From the NCBI GenBank assembly GCA_050948665.1, contig JBMNEH010000001.1, forward strand, positions 1,674,001 through 1,738,000: a DNA stretch of 64,000 bases. Reading direction: 5' to 3'. The translations under genes were made by a program, and so were the position numbers. Source of the stretch: JBMNEH01 sp050948665. Lineage in GTDB: Bacteria; Bacillota; Clostridia; Christensenellales; UMGS416. Below, piece by piece: positions 1-9,178 of this stretch. Positions within the stretch are counted from its first letter, which is position 1; every line of letters starts with the position of its first letter. The notes under the pieces are model-generated. The model was given only the letters and a program-made list of their open reading frames with translations. It was not told where the DNA came from and did not search any database.

Positions 1-693
1 GAGTACCTCACTGCACAGAATCCTGACATTGTCTGCCTGCAGGAAACGAAACTCCAGCCGGAGCAGGCTCCGGAATTCCCCGGATGGCATGAATATTGGC
101 ATAGCGCGGTAAGGAGAGGATACTCCGGTACCGCCGTGCTTTCCCGCATACCGCCGTTGTCGGTGGAATACGGTCTTCCGGGCAAGTACTTATACGAGGA
201 AGGCAGGGTCATTACCTGCCGTTTCCCCACTTTTATATTGGTCTGCCTGTATTCCCCAAACTCCCAGCAAGAGTTGGCAAGACTGGAAACAAGACTGAAA
301 TGGGAGGCGGCTCTACGGAACTACCTTATTGACTTGGATAAAGAAGCTCCTGTAGTTATCTGCGGTGATCTGAACGTTGCCCATCAGGAGATCGATCTGA
401 AAAACCCGAGTTCGAATCGTCGATCCGCGGGATTCTCTGATGAAGAACGGGCGGCCTTTAGCGCATTGTTGGCAGCCGGGTTTTCGGATACCTTTCGCAC
501 GCTGTATCCCGATACAGTCGCTTATACTTGGTGGAGCTACATGTTCCGCGCAAGAGAGAAAAATATCGGTTGGCGCATTGATTATTTCCTTGTGTCCAAC
601 CGTCTGTTACCGCGGGTGACGGACAGTCAGATACATGCGGATGTAACCGGTTCGGATCATTGCCCGGTTCAGTTAATCCTGGCCGCAGAGTAA
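1..693 (+). CDS. xth: Exodeoxyribonuclease III, 5' end cut off by the window
   Basis: Mg-dependent AP endonuclease and 3'-5' exonuclease of base excision repair, in the exonuclease/endonuclease/phosphatase fold. The reading frame is open from base 1, so about 20 N-terminal residues lie outside the window and 230 are visible; the family is about 250 long. Visible motifs are LQETK (metal-binding Glu) right at the start, GDLNVAH near residue 125, WRIDYFLVS, and the C-terminal SDHCPV with the catalytic Asp-His pair. The frame ends in TAA and is followed within 25 bases by a strong terminator, so this is the last gene of its transcript. The first in-window ATG (136) is internal and not the true start. 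Confidence 0.95.
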   Translation, partial: EYLTAQNPDIVCLQETKLQPEQAPEFPGWHEYWHSAVRRGYSGTAVLSRIPPLSVEYGLPGKYLYEEGRVITCRFPTFILVCLYSPNSQQELARLETRLKWEAALRNYLIDLDKEAPVVICGDLNVAHQEIDLKNPSSNRRSAGFSDEERAAFSALLAAGFSDTFRTLYPDTVAYTWWSYMFRAREKNIGWRIDYFLVSNRLLPRVTDSQIHADVTGSDHCPVQLILAAE

Positions 694-713
694 TACCTTA
701 AAACAACTACCAA

Positions 714-757
714 CAAAGGGCATGTTTCTTTTTTAAAAACATGCCCTTTGTTTTTTG
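714..757 (+). terminator. Rho-independent terminator of the exonuclease III gene
   Basis: A perfect 14-base inverted repeat (CAAAGGGCATGTTT and its complement) with a short loop is followed by a run of six T. Confidence 0.93.
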
Positions 758-1117
758 ATGTGGGTATAACGGCAACATTGAATAAATGCGAAATATCATA
801 CATTTTATGTTCAAAGCAGCGGCCGGGCAGGAAGATTTTTTAGATATCAAGAAGACGATTCCGCTGCCAACCTCCCTGTTTTCATTTGCTTCTCCGGGAG
901 CTTAAACAGATCATTCTTCAAGGGCTTTGACACATAACAAAAGATGGAGGGTCCCCCGTGCTAAAAGAAATAAAGTATATCTCATCAGCCTTGCCCTGCA
1001 AGGCACCTTCTTCTCATGGAAGAAAGCTTTAGGTTATCTATGTTTTTTACGATGTCGATGTATCAAGAGAAAACTTCCTGCTACAGCGAATTAGCGGCAG
1101 AATCTTGGAAAACAGGC
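758..1117. other. Intergenic stretch between two convergent genes
   Basis: This region lies between the terminator of the plus-strand exonuclease gene and that of the minus-strand pckA gene. Short open frames are present but lack ribosome sites and recognisable protein content. I see nothing functional. Confidence 0.5.
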
Positions 1118-1153
1118 AGAAAAAAACCTCCGCAGCGGTTTGCTGCGGAGGTT
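1118..1153 (-). terminator. Rho-independent terminator of pckA
   Basis: On the minus strand a stem of about 12 bp (AACCTCCGCAGC with its complement) closes a short loop and is followed by seven T. It lies about 10 bases past the pckA stop codon. Confidence 0.93.
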
Positions 1154-1162
1154 AAAGAAAAA

Positions 1163-2761
1163 TCAGATGCGGGGACCAGCTTCCACCAACGCCTTGCCGG
1201 CTTCATTGCCCTGATATTTCACAAAATTCTTTATGAAACGCTGGGCAAGATCCTGCGCCTTGGCATTCCACTCGGCAGCATCGGCATAGGTGTCACGTGG
1301 ATCTAAAATACCGCTGTCAACGCCGGGCAGCACAGTGGGTACCTCTAAATCAAAATAAGGAATCTTTTTTGTAGGGGCATTCAAAATCGCGCCATTGAGT
1401 ATTGCATCAATAATGCCGCGGGTATCCCTTATGGAAATCCGCTTGCCGGTACCGTTCCATCCGGTGTTCACCAAATACGCCTTCGCATTGCTTTGCTCCA
1501 TACGTTTTGCGAGCTCTTCGGCGTACTTCGTGGGGTGCAGCTCCAGGAAAGCCTGGCCGAAGCAAGCGGAAAAAGTGGGAGTGGGCTCTGTCACACCGCG
1601 CTCGGTTCCGGCAAGCTTGGCGGTAAACCCAGAGAGGAAGTAGTACTTGGTTTGCTCGGGTGTAAGAATAGACACAGGAGGCAGCACACCAAAAGCGTCA
1701 GCGGAGAGGAATATCACATGCTTCGCAGCGGGAGCGGAGGAAACAGGGCGTACAATATTCTCAATATGGTGGATCGGATAAGAGACCCGGGTATTCTCAG
1801 TTACACTGTCATCGTCAAAGTCAATTACGCCGTTTTCATCAAGCGTGACATTTTCCATCAAAGCATCGCGGCGAATGGCGTTATAGATGTCGGGCTCAGA
1901 ATCCTTGTCGAGATTGATTACCTTCGCGTAGCAGCCGCCCTCAAAGTTAAAGATTCCGTCATCATCCCATCCATGCTCGTCATCTCCGACAAGAAGGCGC
2001 TTCGGATCTGTAGACAGTGTAGTCTTTCCGGTGCCGGAAAGACCAAAGAAGATTGCGGTATTTTCTCCGTTCATATCGGTGTTTGCAGAGCAATGCATGG
2101 AAGCAATTCCCTGCAGAGGCAGGTAGTAATTCATCATGGAGAAGATGCCCTTCTTTATCTCACCACCGTACCAGGTGTTGATAATAACCTGCTCCCGACT
2201 GGTAATGTTAAAAGCGACCGCTGTCTCGGAATTTAGGCCCAGCTCTTTATAGTTATCTACTTTTGCTTTTGAGGCATTATAAACAATAAAATCAGGTTCA
2301 AAAGTTTTCAGTTCCTCATCCGTGGGGGCGATAAACATGTTCTTGATAAAATGGGCTTGCCAGGCAACTTCTACGATAAAACGAATCGACATACGGGTAT
2401 CCGCATTCGCTCCGCAGAAAGCGTCCGTAACGTACAGTTTCTTATCGGAAAGCTCATCAAGGGCGATCTTCTTCAAGATGTGCCATGTTTCCTCGGAAAT
2501 CGGGCGGTTATCATTCTTGAATTCAGAGGAAGTCCACCAGAGCGTATCTTCCGAATTCTTATCGAATACAATGTATTTATCCTGCGGGGAGCGTCCTGTG
2601 TAGATACCTGTCATCACATTCACGGCTCCAAGTTCACTTACCTGCCCCTTTTCGTAGCCTTGCAGGGAGGGATCGGTCTCGGCAGCAAATAAATCCTCAT
2701 AGGAAGGATTATATACTATCTCTTTTGTGCCATGAATACCATACTTGCTTAAGTCGATCAT
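1163..2761 (-). CDS. pckA: Phosphoenolpyruvate carboxykinase (ATP)
   Basis: Interconverts oxaloacetate + ATP and PEP + CO2 + ADP. In fermentative anaerobes it can run either for gluconeogenesis or for CO2 fixation towards succinate. The protein is 532 residues, normal for the ATP-dependent family. Seen: RSPQDKYIV near the N-terminus, YGGEIKKGIFSMMNY, the P-loop GLSGTGKTTLS around residue 245, the metal-binding GDDEHGWDDDGIFNFEGG about 20 residues later, and NTGWNGTGKRIS. The start is the ATG at 2761 behind GGAAAGAGGG. The gene is monocistronic, with its own promoter and terminator. Its upstream region is partly duplicated in front of the permease at 4995-6263. Confidence 0.97.
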   Translation of the reverse strand: MIDLSKYGIHGTKEIVYNPSYEDLFAAETDPSLQGYEKGQVSELGAVNVMTGIYTGRSPQDKYIVFDKNSEDTLWWTSSEFKNDNRPISEETWHILKKIALDELSDKKLYVTDAFCGANADTRMSIRFIVEVAWQAHFIKNMFIAPTDEELKTFEPDFIVYNASKAKVDNYKELGLNSETAVAFNITSREQVIINTWYGGEIKKGIFSMMNYYLPLQGIASMHCSANTDMNGENTAIFFGLSGTGKTTLSTDPKRLLVGDDEHGWDDDGIFNFEGGCYAKVINLDKDSEPDIYNAIRRDALMENVTLDENGVIDFDDDSVTENTRVSYPIHHIENIVRPVSSAPAAKHVIFLSADAFGVLPPVSILTPEQTKYYFLSGFTAKLAGTERGVTEPTPTFSACFGQAFLELHPTKYAEELAKRMEQSNAKAYLVNTGWNGTGKRISIRDTRGIIDAILNGAILNAPTKKIPYFDLEVPTVLPGVDSGILDPRDTYADAAEWNAKAQDLAQRFIKNFVKYQGNEAGKALVEAGPRI

Positions 2762-2858
2762 ACTTAAAGTACCCTCTTTCCTTTGTTTAATGCCATATTG
2801 GAATCGAATAAGGCTTAGGGCTTAGATCCCTAAAACCAACTCTCACCCATTGTACGTG

Positions 2859-2887
2859 ATACTATCATAAACACCTGTAAAAATCAA
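2859..2887 (-). promoter_or_regulatory. Promoter of pckA, extended -10 type
   Basis: On the minus strand: TTGATT, a 17-base spacer ending in TGA, then TAGTAT. The same spacing and almost the same sequence recur at 6364-6392 before the permease gene, which supports function. The mapping is by eye only. Confidence 0.6.
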
Positions 2888-2908
2888 GAGCACCAGATTC
2901 GGATATAA

Positions 2909-2946
2909 TAAAAAAAGTGCGTCTGCAAAGTCAACAGATACACTCT
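2909..2946 (-). terminator. Terminator-like hairpin upstream of pckA
   Basis: On the minus strand a stem (AGTGTATCTG with CAGACGCACT, one mismatch) is followed by seven T. It would end transcripts coming from the membrane-protein gene at 3160-3636. A near copy lies at 6409-6446 just after trpB. Confidence 0.65.
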
Positions 2947-3159
2947 TGGGATTCATATTTCCACTCAGCAATAATAAAAATCCTGATTCTCATATTGCCT
3001 GTCAGGCGCTCTTTTCTATCTCTTTTCGTCGGCTTTTACTCCCTTTATCCCCGGTTTATGTAACGGTATCAGAAGATTATCAGTGACAATACAAGCGTAT
3101 TGCACTGTTCCGCCGCTGTGCAAGCAAAGTCAGTTGATTTGAGTATTGAAATCTGACTT

Positions 3160-3636
3160 CTATGGATTTGCGTTTTCTTCCGATTTCGCCATTTCCCCGT
3201 ATTCTTTTCTTTTTTTCCAGAAATATACGGTAGTAATAAGCATGAATAATGCAATTGTAACCGATCCGATTAATTGGCCGATGGCAGCCGCCGGAATTGG
3301 TTCTAACGGCCATGGTTCAATAAAAGTTGCCAGACAAGCTCTAAATATCCATACTATGCATAAAAAAGTATAAAATACGGTTGTTTCATAATTTAATCGA
3401 AATATGTTTTTTGCAAGGATAATTAAAACCAGACTACTTCCAAACAATAATGCCGAAAAACATAAATTAATATAGTCTATTCCAACAATCAAATTCTCGT
3501 ATTGCATGGGCAGGTAATCATACCAATTAAACAAATTCGGTATAAAGAAATGCCAGAAACCTACTAACATACTCAGTATCAGAGTTATATAATATAGAGC
3601 TTTAATTCCTTTATGAATTTCAATATTCTCTTTCAT
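3160..3636 (-). CDS. Small integral membrane protein of unknown function
   Basis: This 158-residue protein has four predicted membrane segments (about residues 13-33, 50-72, 85-105 and 118-140) and a charged C-terminal tail (KKRKEYGEMAKSEENANP). I do not recognise the family. The start ATG at 3636 is well supported by AAGGAG nine bases upstream, and a good promoter lies at 3671-3700. It is transcribed alone. The even hydrophobic spacing and conserved-looking WHFFIPNLFNWYDYLP loop suggest a real protein, perhaps a small channel or an accessory membrane protein. Confidence 0.75.
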   Translation of the reverse strand: MKENIEIHKGIKALYYITLILSMLVGFWHFFIPNLFNWYDYLPMQYENLIVGIDYINLCFSALLFGSSLVLIILAKNIFRLNYETTVFYTFLCIVWIFRACLATFIEPWPLEPIPAAAIGQLIGSVTIALFMLITTVYFWKKRKEYGEMAKSEENANP

Positions 3637-3670
3637 TGCAATCTCCTTCTCCGATTCTCCCTGCAGTATA

Positions 3671-3700
3671 ATTATAATATCTCTTTTGAGAAGAAATCAA
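3671..3700 (-). promoter_or_regulatory. Sigma-A type promoter for the membrane-protein gene
   Basis: On the minus strand TTGATT and a perfect TATAAT are separated by 18 bases. The spacer holds the dyad TCTC-AAAA-GAGA, a possible operator. It sits 35 bases before the start codon. Confidence 0.6.
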
Positions 3701-4061
3701 ATATTAAATGTCGGTTTTACACATTTTCAAACCAGTATGTCTCCGGAAAGCCCTCTTTTTCATGCGCAGCACTTTTTTGACATCAGGGATATGCAAATAT
3801 TTGTGCCGCACTTTTTATTTAGTAATTGCGACCAACATTAAATATGTTGGGAATGACGCCTGATCCAAATGTTAACACGCCCATTCGATATATAGCTTTC
3901 GCGTGAATTCTGTCATGCCGGAGAAATCTTCTTTTGCGTTTCTCAATCTTAATCGATGATCAAAGTGCTTTCTTTTTGTTTCCGGTCTATCAGCATACAT
4001 TGTTATAGCATCTTCTCAAAGCTTTGGAGGGTCAAAGCAGGCTTGGCCGAGACTTCAGGGA
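3701..4061. other. Intergenic stretch without recognised genes
   Basis: No open frame with a ribosome site and no strong hairpin was found between the promoter at 3671-3700 and the glycosylase gene. Confidence 0.45.
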
Positions 4062-4577
4062 TCAATACTCTCTTATTATTTTCCATTGATCATATAAATG
4101 ATCCATGGAATATCTTGCATTGGCAGGACTGGTAGAGGGGAGCTGAAGAGCTTTTAATCCCGTTTTTCTCTCCTGATATTCTTGATAATAGCGGTAAGCA
4201 GTCCCGCCGTTGCAGAAAACTTGCTTTATCTCCGCCTCTTTAAAAACAGGGCTTAAATCCGATGGAATTACATTTTGGATCGTGGCGTCACTTGACCCGA
4301 TGATATCGCACTGATAAATCACATCGTAGAGGGCAATGTGGCGCTGTAAAAGAAAGGCTTTTCTTTCTTCAATATCCGTACTCAGTTTCACAGTATAAAT
4401 CCGCTCAAGCAAAGGCCAGAAACGATTCCGGGGATGTCCATAAAAGAAGCCGTATTCTCTGGTTTTTACAGAAGGAAAAGAGCCCAGGATCAGAATCTTA
4501 GAATCGGCTTGAAAAAGAGGCCGGAGCGGGTGATTAATGGTGTGATATTCGGTCATTTCAACTCTCTTGTCTGTCAA
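4062..4577 (-). CDS. DNA-deoxyinosine glycosylase (uracil-DNA glycosylase superfamily, family 6)
   Basis: Removes hypoxanthine (deaminated adenine) from DNA, leaving an abasic site that exonuclease III can process. The 171-residue length fits the HDG subfamily. Seen: LILGSFPSVKTREYGFFYGHPRNRFW near residues 29-54, containing the GSFPS motif, and the C-terminal LPSTSPANA motif typical of the family. Met1 (4577) and Met8 are both possible starts, and neither has a strong ribosome site. The gene stands alone. Confidence 0.85.
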   Translation of the reverse strand: MTDKRVEMTEYHTINHPLRPLFQADSKILILGSFPSVKTREYGFFYGHPRNRFWPLLERIYTVKLSTDIEERKAFLLQRHIALYDVIYQCDIIGSSDATIQNVIPSDLSPVFKEAEIKQVFCNGGTAYRYYQEYQERKTGLKALQLPSTSPANARYSMDHLYDQWKIIREY

Positions 4578-4994
4578 TTCAACGCAATCGATAAATACAT
4601 TCCCATTTGGTATGATTATAACAGACTCCCCCCATAATAATTCATGGCTAAAATGTTGTTTTAGCTGTCTTTATTTCTTTTATATAAACGCCCACAATTG
4701 CTGTAACTTTGGTACATACAATATTCATAGGGAGGGATACAGGAATAGAAGATAGGGGCAACCGCCTCATTTCAGTACATCTCTGACATGGCTTCTGTTT
4801 AACTATACCCGGTATTGTTTGATATGCGCATTCCTTTATCCGCTCACCAACAAGTTGTCAAATACCCGTGTCATAAAGCCGATAGCATGGGATTTCTTCA
4901 TATTGGATTGATAAAAATAACGCTTATATAATTCACCTTGTCAGAGAGTGCGGTTCAAAGCGAACCACACTCTCATCAAAACAGACACACGATT
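4578..4994. other. Intergenic region with one strong hairpin at 4944-4974
   Basis: The only clear structure is a 13-bp inverted repeat (GAGAGTGCGGTTC with its near complement) around a 5-base loop at 4944-4974. It lies 20 bases past the permease stop codon. It has no T-run on either strand, so it may be an RNA-stabilising 3' hairpin rather than a classic terminator. The rest shows nothing I can support. Confidence 0.5.
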
Positions 4995-6263
4995 TCAAGC
5001 GTAAATCAGCCAGAAATAAATATATGCCGGGATCACCGCTGCCAAAGTGAACGGAATGCCGATACGAATAAAGTCCCTTGTCTTTACTTCATACCCGGCT
5101 CTGCGCAAGATACCGATACCGGCAATGTTCGCAGAGGCGCCAATGGGAGTGCAGTTTCCCCCGAGTGTAGCGCCGGAAAGCAGTCCGAAATACAGCAACG
5201 TCGGTTCGATGCCTAAATTTCCGGCAAGCCCGGTAACTACCGGAAGCATCGTCGCGACATAGGGAATGTTGTCAATAAAGGCGGAAAGCAAAACAGAAGC
5301 CCATACAATGACAGTGTAAAGGACAAATACGTTTCCTCCTCCAAGTTTTGCCAACAACTTTGCTGCGGCATCAATTACGCCCATATGAGTAATTCCGCCG
5401 ATCATCAGGAAAAGCCCGAACAACAAGCCAATTGTTTCCAGGTCAATTGCTTTCAACACACGAACAATGGACTCCTTATTCTGAGTTTTTATCGCGCTGT
5501 AAATGACACCCACAATTGATAACCCTACACAGATCATACCGTTTGTAATTTCAGGCTTATTTGGAATAAAGGACGCTCCGATCAGAAGGGCAATCATACC
5601 GACCAACAAAACAGTGGGAACATAGTCATTGACAGCAGTACGGGGACCGCCCTTTGGGACCGGCTGCTTTTCCTTGCGGAACAACCATGCCAAAATGATG
5701 GCTGAACAGACAGCGCCCAATTCAACAGCAAAGAAGATGCCCGGCTTCCCCTCATAGATGATAAAGTCCAGAAAACTCATGTTTGCGTAAGAACCAAGCA
5801 GAATCGCGGTGGTGTCACCGACCAAAGTTGCGGCTCCCTGCAGATTTGACGACACCGCAATGGCGATGATAAATGGCACCGGATTTGTCCTCAGCTTTTT
5901 GCATATTTCCAAAGCTACGGGCGCAACCATCAAAACGGTTGCAACGTTGTCTACAAAGGCAGAGATAATTCCGGAGAACAGCGCAAGAGCAACAGCCGCT
6001 ATTTGAACATTCGGTACCTTTTCCATGATGAGATCGGCCAAAAGCGCCGGCATTTTACTGTCGATAAACAATTGTACCAAACATATCGTACCGGCGATCA
6101 TCAACAATACATTAAAATCAATTGCTCCGAGAATTTGATTTGGCGGAAGCATTCAGGAAACAATAAATAAAACCGCCGAACCTAACGCGATATATGTACG
6201 ATACTTGCTGAAAATCAACATCATTACATAGGTCACGGCAAAAAGAATAATAGCGTAAATCAT
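4995..6263 (-). pseudogene. ArsB/NhaD-type ion permease, interrupted by an in-frame TGA
   Basis: SLC13/ArsB ion-transporter superfamily; about 11 membrane segments, with the family-typical SAFVDNVATVLMVAPVAL and SAFIDNIPYVATMLPVV repeats in the two halves and GNCTPIGASANI near the end. The substrate is uncertain (citrate, Na+/H+ or another anion). Reading from the ATG at 6263, 36 codons encode a normal first membrane helix (MIYAIILFAVTYVMMLIFSK and on). A TGA at 6153-6155 follows, and the frame continues from the ATG at 6152 for 385 codons. There is no ribosome site before that second ATG. From the family pattern, Gly is expected where TGA stands (GGA to TGA). It could be a real nonsense mutation, a sequencing error or, much less likely, recoding. 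Confidence 0.75.
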
Positions 6264-6363
6264 ATTAAAATGCTCTCTTTTTCCTCAATGAAATGCGCAT
6301 CGCAGAATCGAACAGAACTCAGGGTTTAGGGCCCAAGAAACCGATCCCCGGCAATTTCGCGTG

Positions 6364-6392
6364 ATGCTATCATAAATCCCCGTGAAAATCAA
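6364..6392 (-). promoter_or_regulatory. Promoter of the permease gene, copy of the pckA promoter
   Basis: On the minus strand TTGATT, 17 bases, TAGCAT with TGA just before the -10. The alignment with 2859-2887 runs across the whole promoter (CGTGATRCTATCATAAA block, opposite strand). Confidence 0.6.
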
Positions 6393-6408
6393 AAGACCGA
6401 AATGTTCA

Positions 6409-6446
6409 TAAAAAGAGTCTCTGTAAGACCAACAGATACGCTCTCC
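6409..6446 (-). terminator. Terminator of trpB
   Basis: On the minus strand the stem AGAGCGTATCTGT / ACAGAGACTCT is followed by five T, 15 bases past the trpB stop codon. Confidence 0.75.
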
Positions 6447-6460
6447 GGGTCATTTTTTTG

Positions 6461-7681
6461 TCATCTTATCCCGTATTTTTCAATAACATAATCCATATCC
6501 TTGTCACCTCTGCCGGAAAGGTTGATAAGCACAGAACCCTTACCCATTGTTTTTGCAAGCTTCATCCCATAGGCAACGGCGTGAGAGCTTTCTATAGCAG
6601 GGATGATTCCTTCCATCCTGGAAAGCTCGAAGAAAGCATCTATGCTCTCGTCATCATCCACCACATCGTATTTTACTCTGCCGAGGCTGCACAGGAAAGC
6701 GTGTTCAGGGCCACTTGAAGGATAGTCCAAACCGGATGCAACAGAATATACCGGTGCCGGTTCTCCATTTTCGTCTTTCAGCATAATGCTGTTAAACCCG
6801 TGCATAATGCCTTCCTCGCCATAGGTAAGGCTTGCGGCATGGTCTCCCATTTTAGCGCCCCTTCCCAACGGTTCAACGCCGTAGATATCAACAGGATCGT
6901 TCAAGAAGCCGGAGAAAATACCCATCGCATTGGAACCGCCGCCCACGCAGGCAACAACCGCATCAGGAAGCTCACCCGTCATATCAATAAATTGCTCTCT
7001 TGCTTCAACTCCGACTACGCTTTGGAAATCACGCACCATCAATGGGAACGGATGAGGCCCCACCACCGAGCCGATGCAGTAGATGGCATCCTTATATTCT
7101 TTGCTATATGCCGCAAAGGCTGCATCCACCGCTTCTTTCAAGGTTTGGAGCCCGTGTGTAACTTCTACCACTCTTGCTCCGAGGATCTTCATTCTGGCAA
7201 CGTTGGGAGCCTGCTTTTTAATATCCACAACACCCATATAAATATCACATTCCATACCGAAGTAAGCAGCCGCGGTAGCAAGAGCAACGCCATGTTGACC
7301 TGCGCCCGTTTCAGCAATTACCTTTTTTTTGCCCATATACTTTGCAAGAAGCACTTCACCCATACAGTGATTCAACTTATGAGCGCCGGTATGATTCAAG
7401 TCCTCACGCTTGACATAAAGCTGTACGCCTGTGCCGATTTTATCCGATAGTCTTTCAAGATGGGAAATCGGTGTCGGTCTTCCCTGAAACTCTTTGCGGA
7501 TACGACGAAGCTCATTGATAAACTTTCGAGACTTGCAGATGGTTTGATATGCTTCTTTGATTTCATTCATAGCGGCCTGTAATTCGGGAGGAATATAGGA
7601 GCCGCCGTATTTCCCAAAATAACCGTTTGCATCCGGATGATTTTTAAAGTAAGTGTCAAAATCGATATTTTTAAATTTCAT
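6461..7681 (-). CDS. trpB: Tryptophan synthase beta chain, stand-alone
   Basis: PLP enzyme joining indole and serine to make tryptophan. It is 406 residues long. Seen: REDLNHTGAHKLNH with the PLP lysine near residue 95, AETGAGQHGVALATAAA with the catalytic Glu, CVGGGSNAMG phosphate-binding loop near 240, and the C-terminal LSGRGDKD. No trpA or other trp gene is nearby, so the enzyme may salvage free indole or work with a distant alpha subunit. The sequence KLNHCMGE differs from the commoner KINN after the lysine. The start ATG at 7681 follows GGAGG. It is controlled by a Trp-specific T-box just upstream, which independently supports the assignment. Confidence 0.95.
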   Translation of the reverse strand: MKFKNIDFDTYFKNHPDANGYFGKYGGSYIPPELQAAMNEIKEAYQTICKSRKFINELRRIRKEFQGRPTPISHLERLSDKIGTGVQLYVKREDLNHTGAHKLNHCMGEVLLAKYMGKKKVIAETGAGQHGVALATAAAYFGMECDIYMGVVDIKKQAPNVARMKILGARVVEVTHGLQTLKEAVDAAFAAYSKEYKDAIYCIGSVVGPHPFPLMVRDFQSVVGVEAREQFIDMTGELPDAVVACVGGGSNAMGIFSGFLNDPVDIYGVEPLGRGAKMGDHAASLTYGEEGIMHGFNSIMLKDENGEPAPVYSVASGLDYPSSGPEHAFLCSLGRVKYDVVDDDESIDAFFELSRMEGIIPAIESSHAVAYGMKLAKTMGKGSVLINLSGRGDKDMDYVIEKYGIR

Positions 7682-7857
7682 TATTTGTCCTCCAAACAGA
7701 TTTGTTTTAGATTGGTTTTCGTTGTATTCTCTTTACCGTTCGATTCTATATAATCGGCGCCCGAAGCACCGCCAATGTTTTGTTACCATTATATTCGCCT
7801 CCTTCAAAGTATGAAAACTCCTTTGGCTCGACTTTCTTATTAAAGGAGTTTCACAAA

Positions 7858-7897
7858 CAAAAACGTCCTTGACAGAGATAAACACTCTGTCAAGGAC
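7858..7897 (-). terminator. T-box leader terminator
   Basis: The 13-bp stem GTCCTTGACAGAG with its complement is followed by TTTTTGTTT. It is mutually exclusive with the antiterminator formed by the T-box sequence at 7912-7926. Confidence 0.92.
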
Positions 7898-8125
7898 GGA
7901 CAAAACACTATCCGCGGTGCCACCTTGATTCACAGTTTGACCTGTGCGCTTATCAGGGTACCATCATATTCCCGGCAAATCACATCTGCCTGCAACGTCG
8001 CAGAATACTTTGAGCAAACTCATTTGACTGCGCCCTCAGCGGTCCATTTGGCAACTTGTTTCTTCCCTGATTCTCAGCAACGCAGGTTCTCTGTAAAGGC
8101 ATCATTGCCGTTATCTCCGCTTCAA
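7858..8125 (-). promoter_or_regulatory. T-box riboswitch, tryptophan specifier
   Basis: Leader RNA that binds uncharged tRNA and prevents termination. On the minus strand it shows an AGAGAA box, a distal stem I loop with GCTGAGA, then a specifier TGG (8046-8044, context AAATGGACC). The conserved T-box AAGGTGGCACCGCGG follows at 7926-7912, and then a strong terminator. UGG reads tRNA-Trp, matching the trpB gene downstream. The 5' boundary is approximate. Confidence 0.92.
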
Positions 8126-8288
8126 CGGTTTACATATTCAATTATGACATGTTATACGATACGCTTATGTTACGCATTTGTCAATAGGCCGAGAAATTTA
8201 CCGAAGATATCGAATTGCTTCAACCTCTCCGGCTCCGGAATCAACTGTTTTTAGAAATCTTCCTCAGTCACGCATGTTTGTGTTCTTC

Positions 8289-8900
8289 TTATTCGTCTCT
8301 CGCTCTCGGTAAATCCCATTTAAATTTATCAGCAAAAACTCTAAGTACAAAAATCACCACTCCACCGATAACAGAAGCCGCATATTGATTTGTTTTGTAC
8401 AACAAAGCAAAAAGTATTGCTCCTGCCAAAGAAGCTGTAGCATAAACATTTTTTTTAAAAACAGCGGGGTTTCTGTTAGCAAAGACATCTCTGACAATTC
8501 CTCCGCCTACACCGGTAATATTACCAACGAAAATAATCAGAAAGGCATTCCCGCTGGGAACTCCCGCAAAGGCACCTACAATTGTAAAAACAGCAAGACC
8601 AAGAGAATCGATGATCAAATAAAGCCAGCCATCCATGTCCATTATATTCCGGATTGCTGGCAAAAATGTCAGTATAGATATTATAAGTGCCACAAGCGCA
8701 TATATCGGTTTTTGAAATGCAGTCGGCGGTGTTATACCCAAAATAACATCTCTGATAATCCCGCCGCCTACCGCAGTTGTCATTCCCAATATGCTGACGC
8801 CCAGAAGATCCATTTTGCTCTGAATAGCAACAGTTGCGCCCGATATCGCAAAGGCTGCAGTACCGATCAATTCTAAAATCAGAATCAAATCAATCTCCAT
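8289..8900 (-). CDS. TRIC-type cation channel family protein (UPF0126)
   Basis: 203-residue membrane protein with two copies of the UPF0126/TRIC repeat. The first copy is marked by FAISGATVAIQSKMDLLG and GGGIIRDVILG, the second by FAGVPSGNAFLIIFVG and GGGIVRDVFANRNP. It has seven predicted helices. Prokaryotic TRIC proteins form trimeric potassium-permeable channels; earlier annotations suggested glycine transport. The start at 8900 is the ATG behind AGAGAGGAAACCACA. It is upstream of the T-box leader and probably has its own transcript. Confidence 0.9.
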   Translation of the reverse strand: MEIDLILILELIGTAAFAISGATVAIQSKMDLLGVSILGMTTAVGGGIIRDVILGITPPTAFQKPIYALVALIISILTFLPAIRNIMDMDGWLYLIIDSLGLAVFTIVGAFAGVPSGNAFLIIFVGNITGVGGGIVRDVFANRNPAVFKKNVYATASLAGAILFALLYKTNQYAASVIGGVVIFVLRVFADKFKWDLPRARDE

Positions 8901-9178
8901 TGTGGTTTCCTCTCTTATTGATTCTTCATCTCAATTCTTTCCTCAACCGCCCTGCAGCCGCTTCAGCAAATGTGTGAGGCCGATGAGTAAAGCTTTTTCC
9001 TTCGGTAGTGCTTACGGATCCATGACGCGCATAAACACAGACCGGTTTATAATCGGATATTTTGCAGTTCGTGTATTAATCATTTGAGTATTGCCCTCGA
9101 GAGCTTATGTTATGCCGCTGCGATATCCTTTACAGAGCAGTTATAGGTTTTGATCCATGAGGTTAATTCTATGGACCT

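Noticed and set aside
6153..6155. Selenocysteine or alternative genetic code at the permease TGA
   Set aside because: Other genes (for example pckA) use TGA as a normal stop, no SECIS-like hairpin follows, and family members appear to have Gly rather than Cys there.
7733..7933. 66-codon minus-strand open frame upstream of trpB
   Set aside because: It lies inside the T-box leader and terminator.
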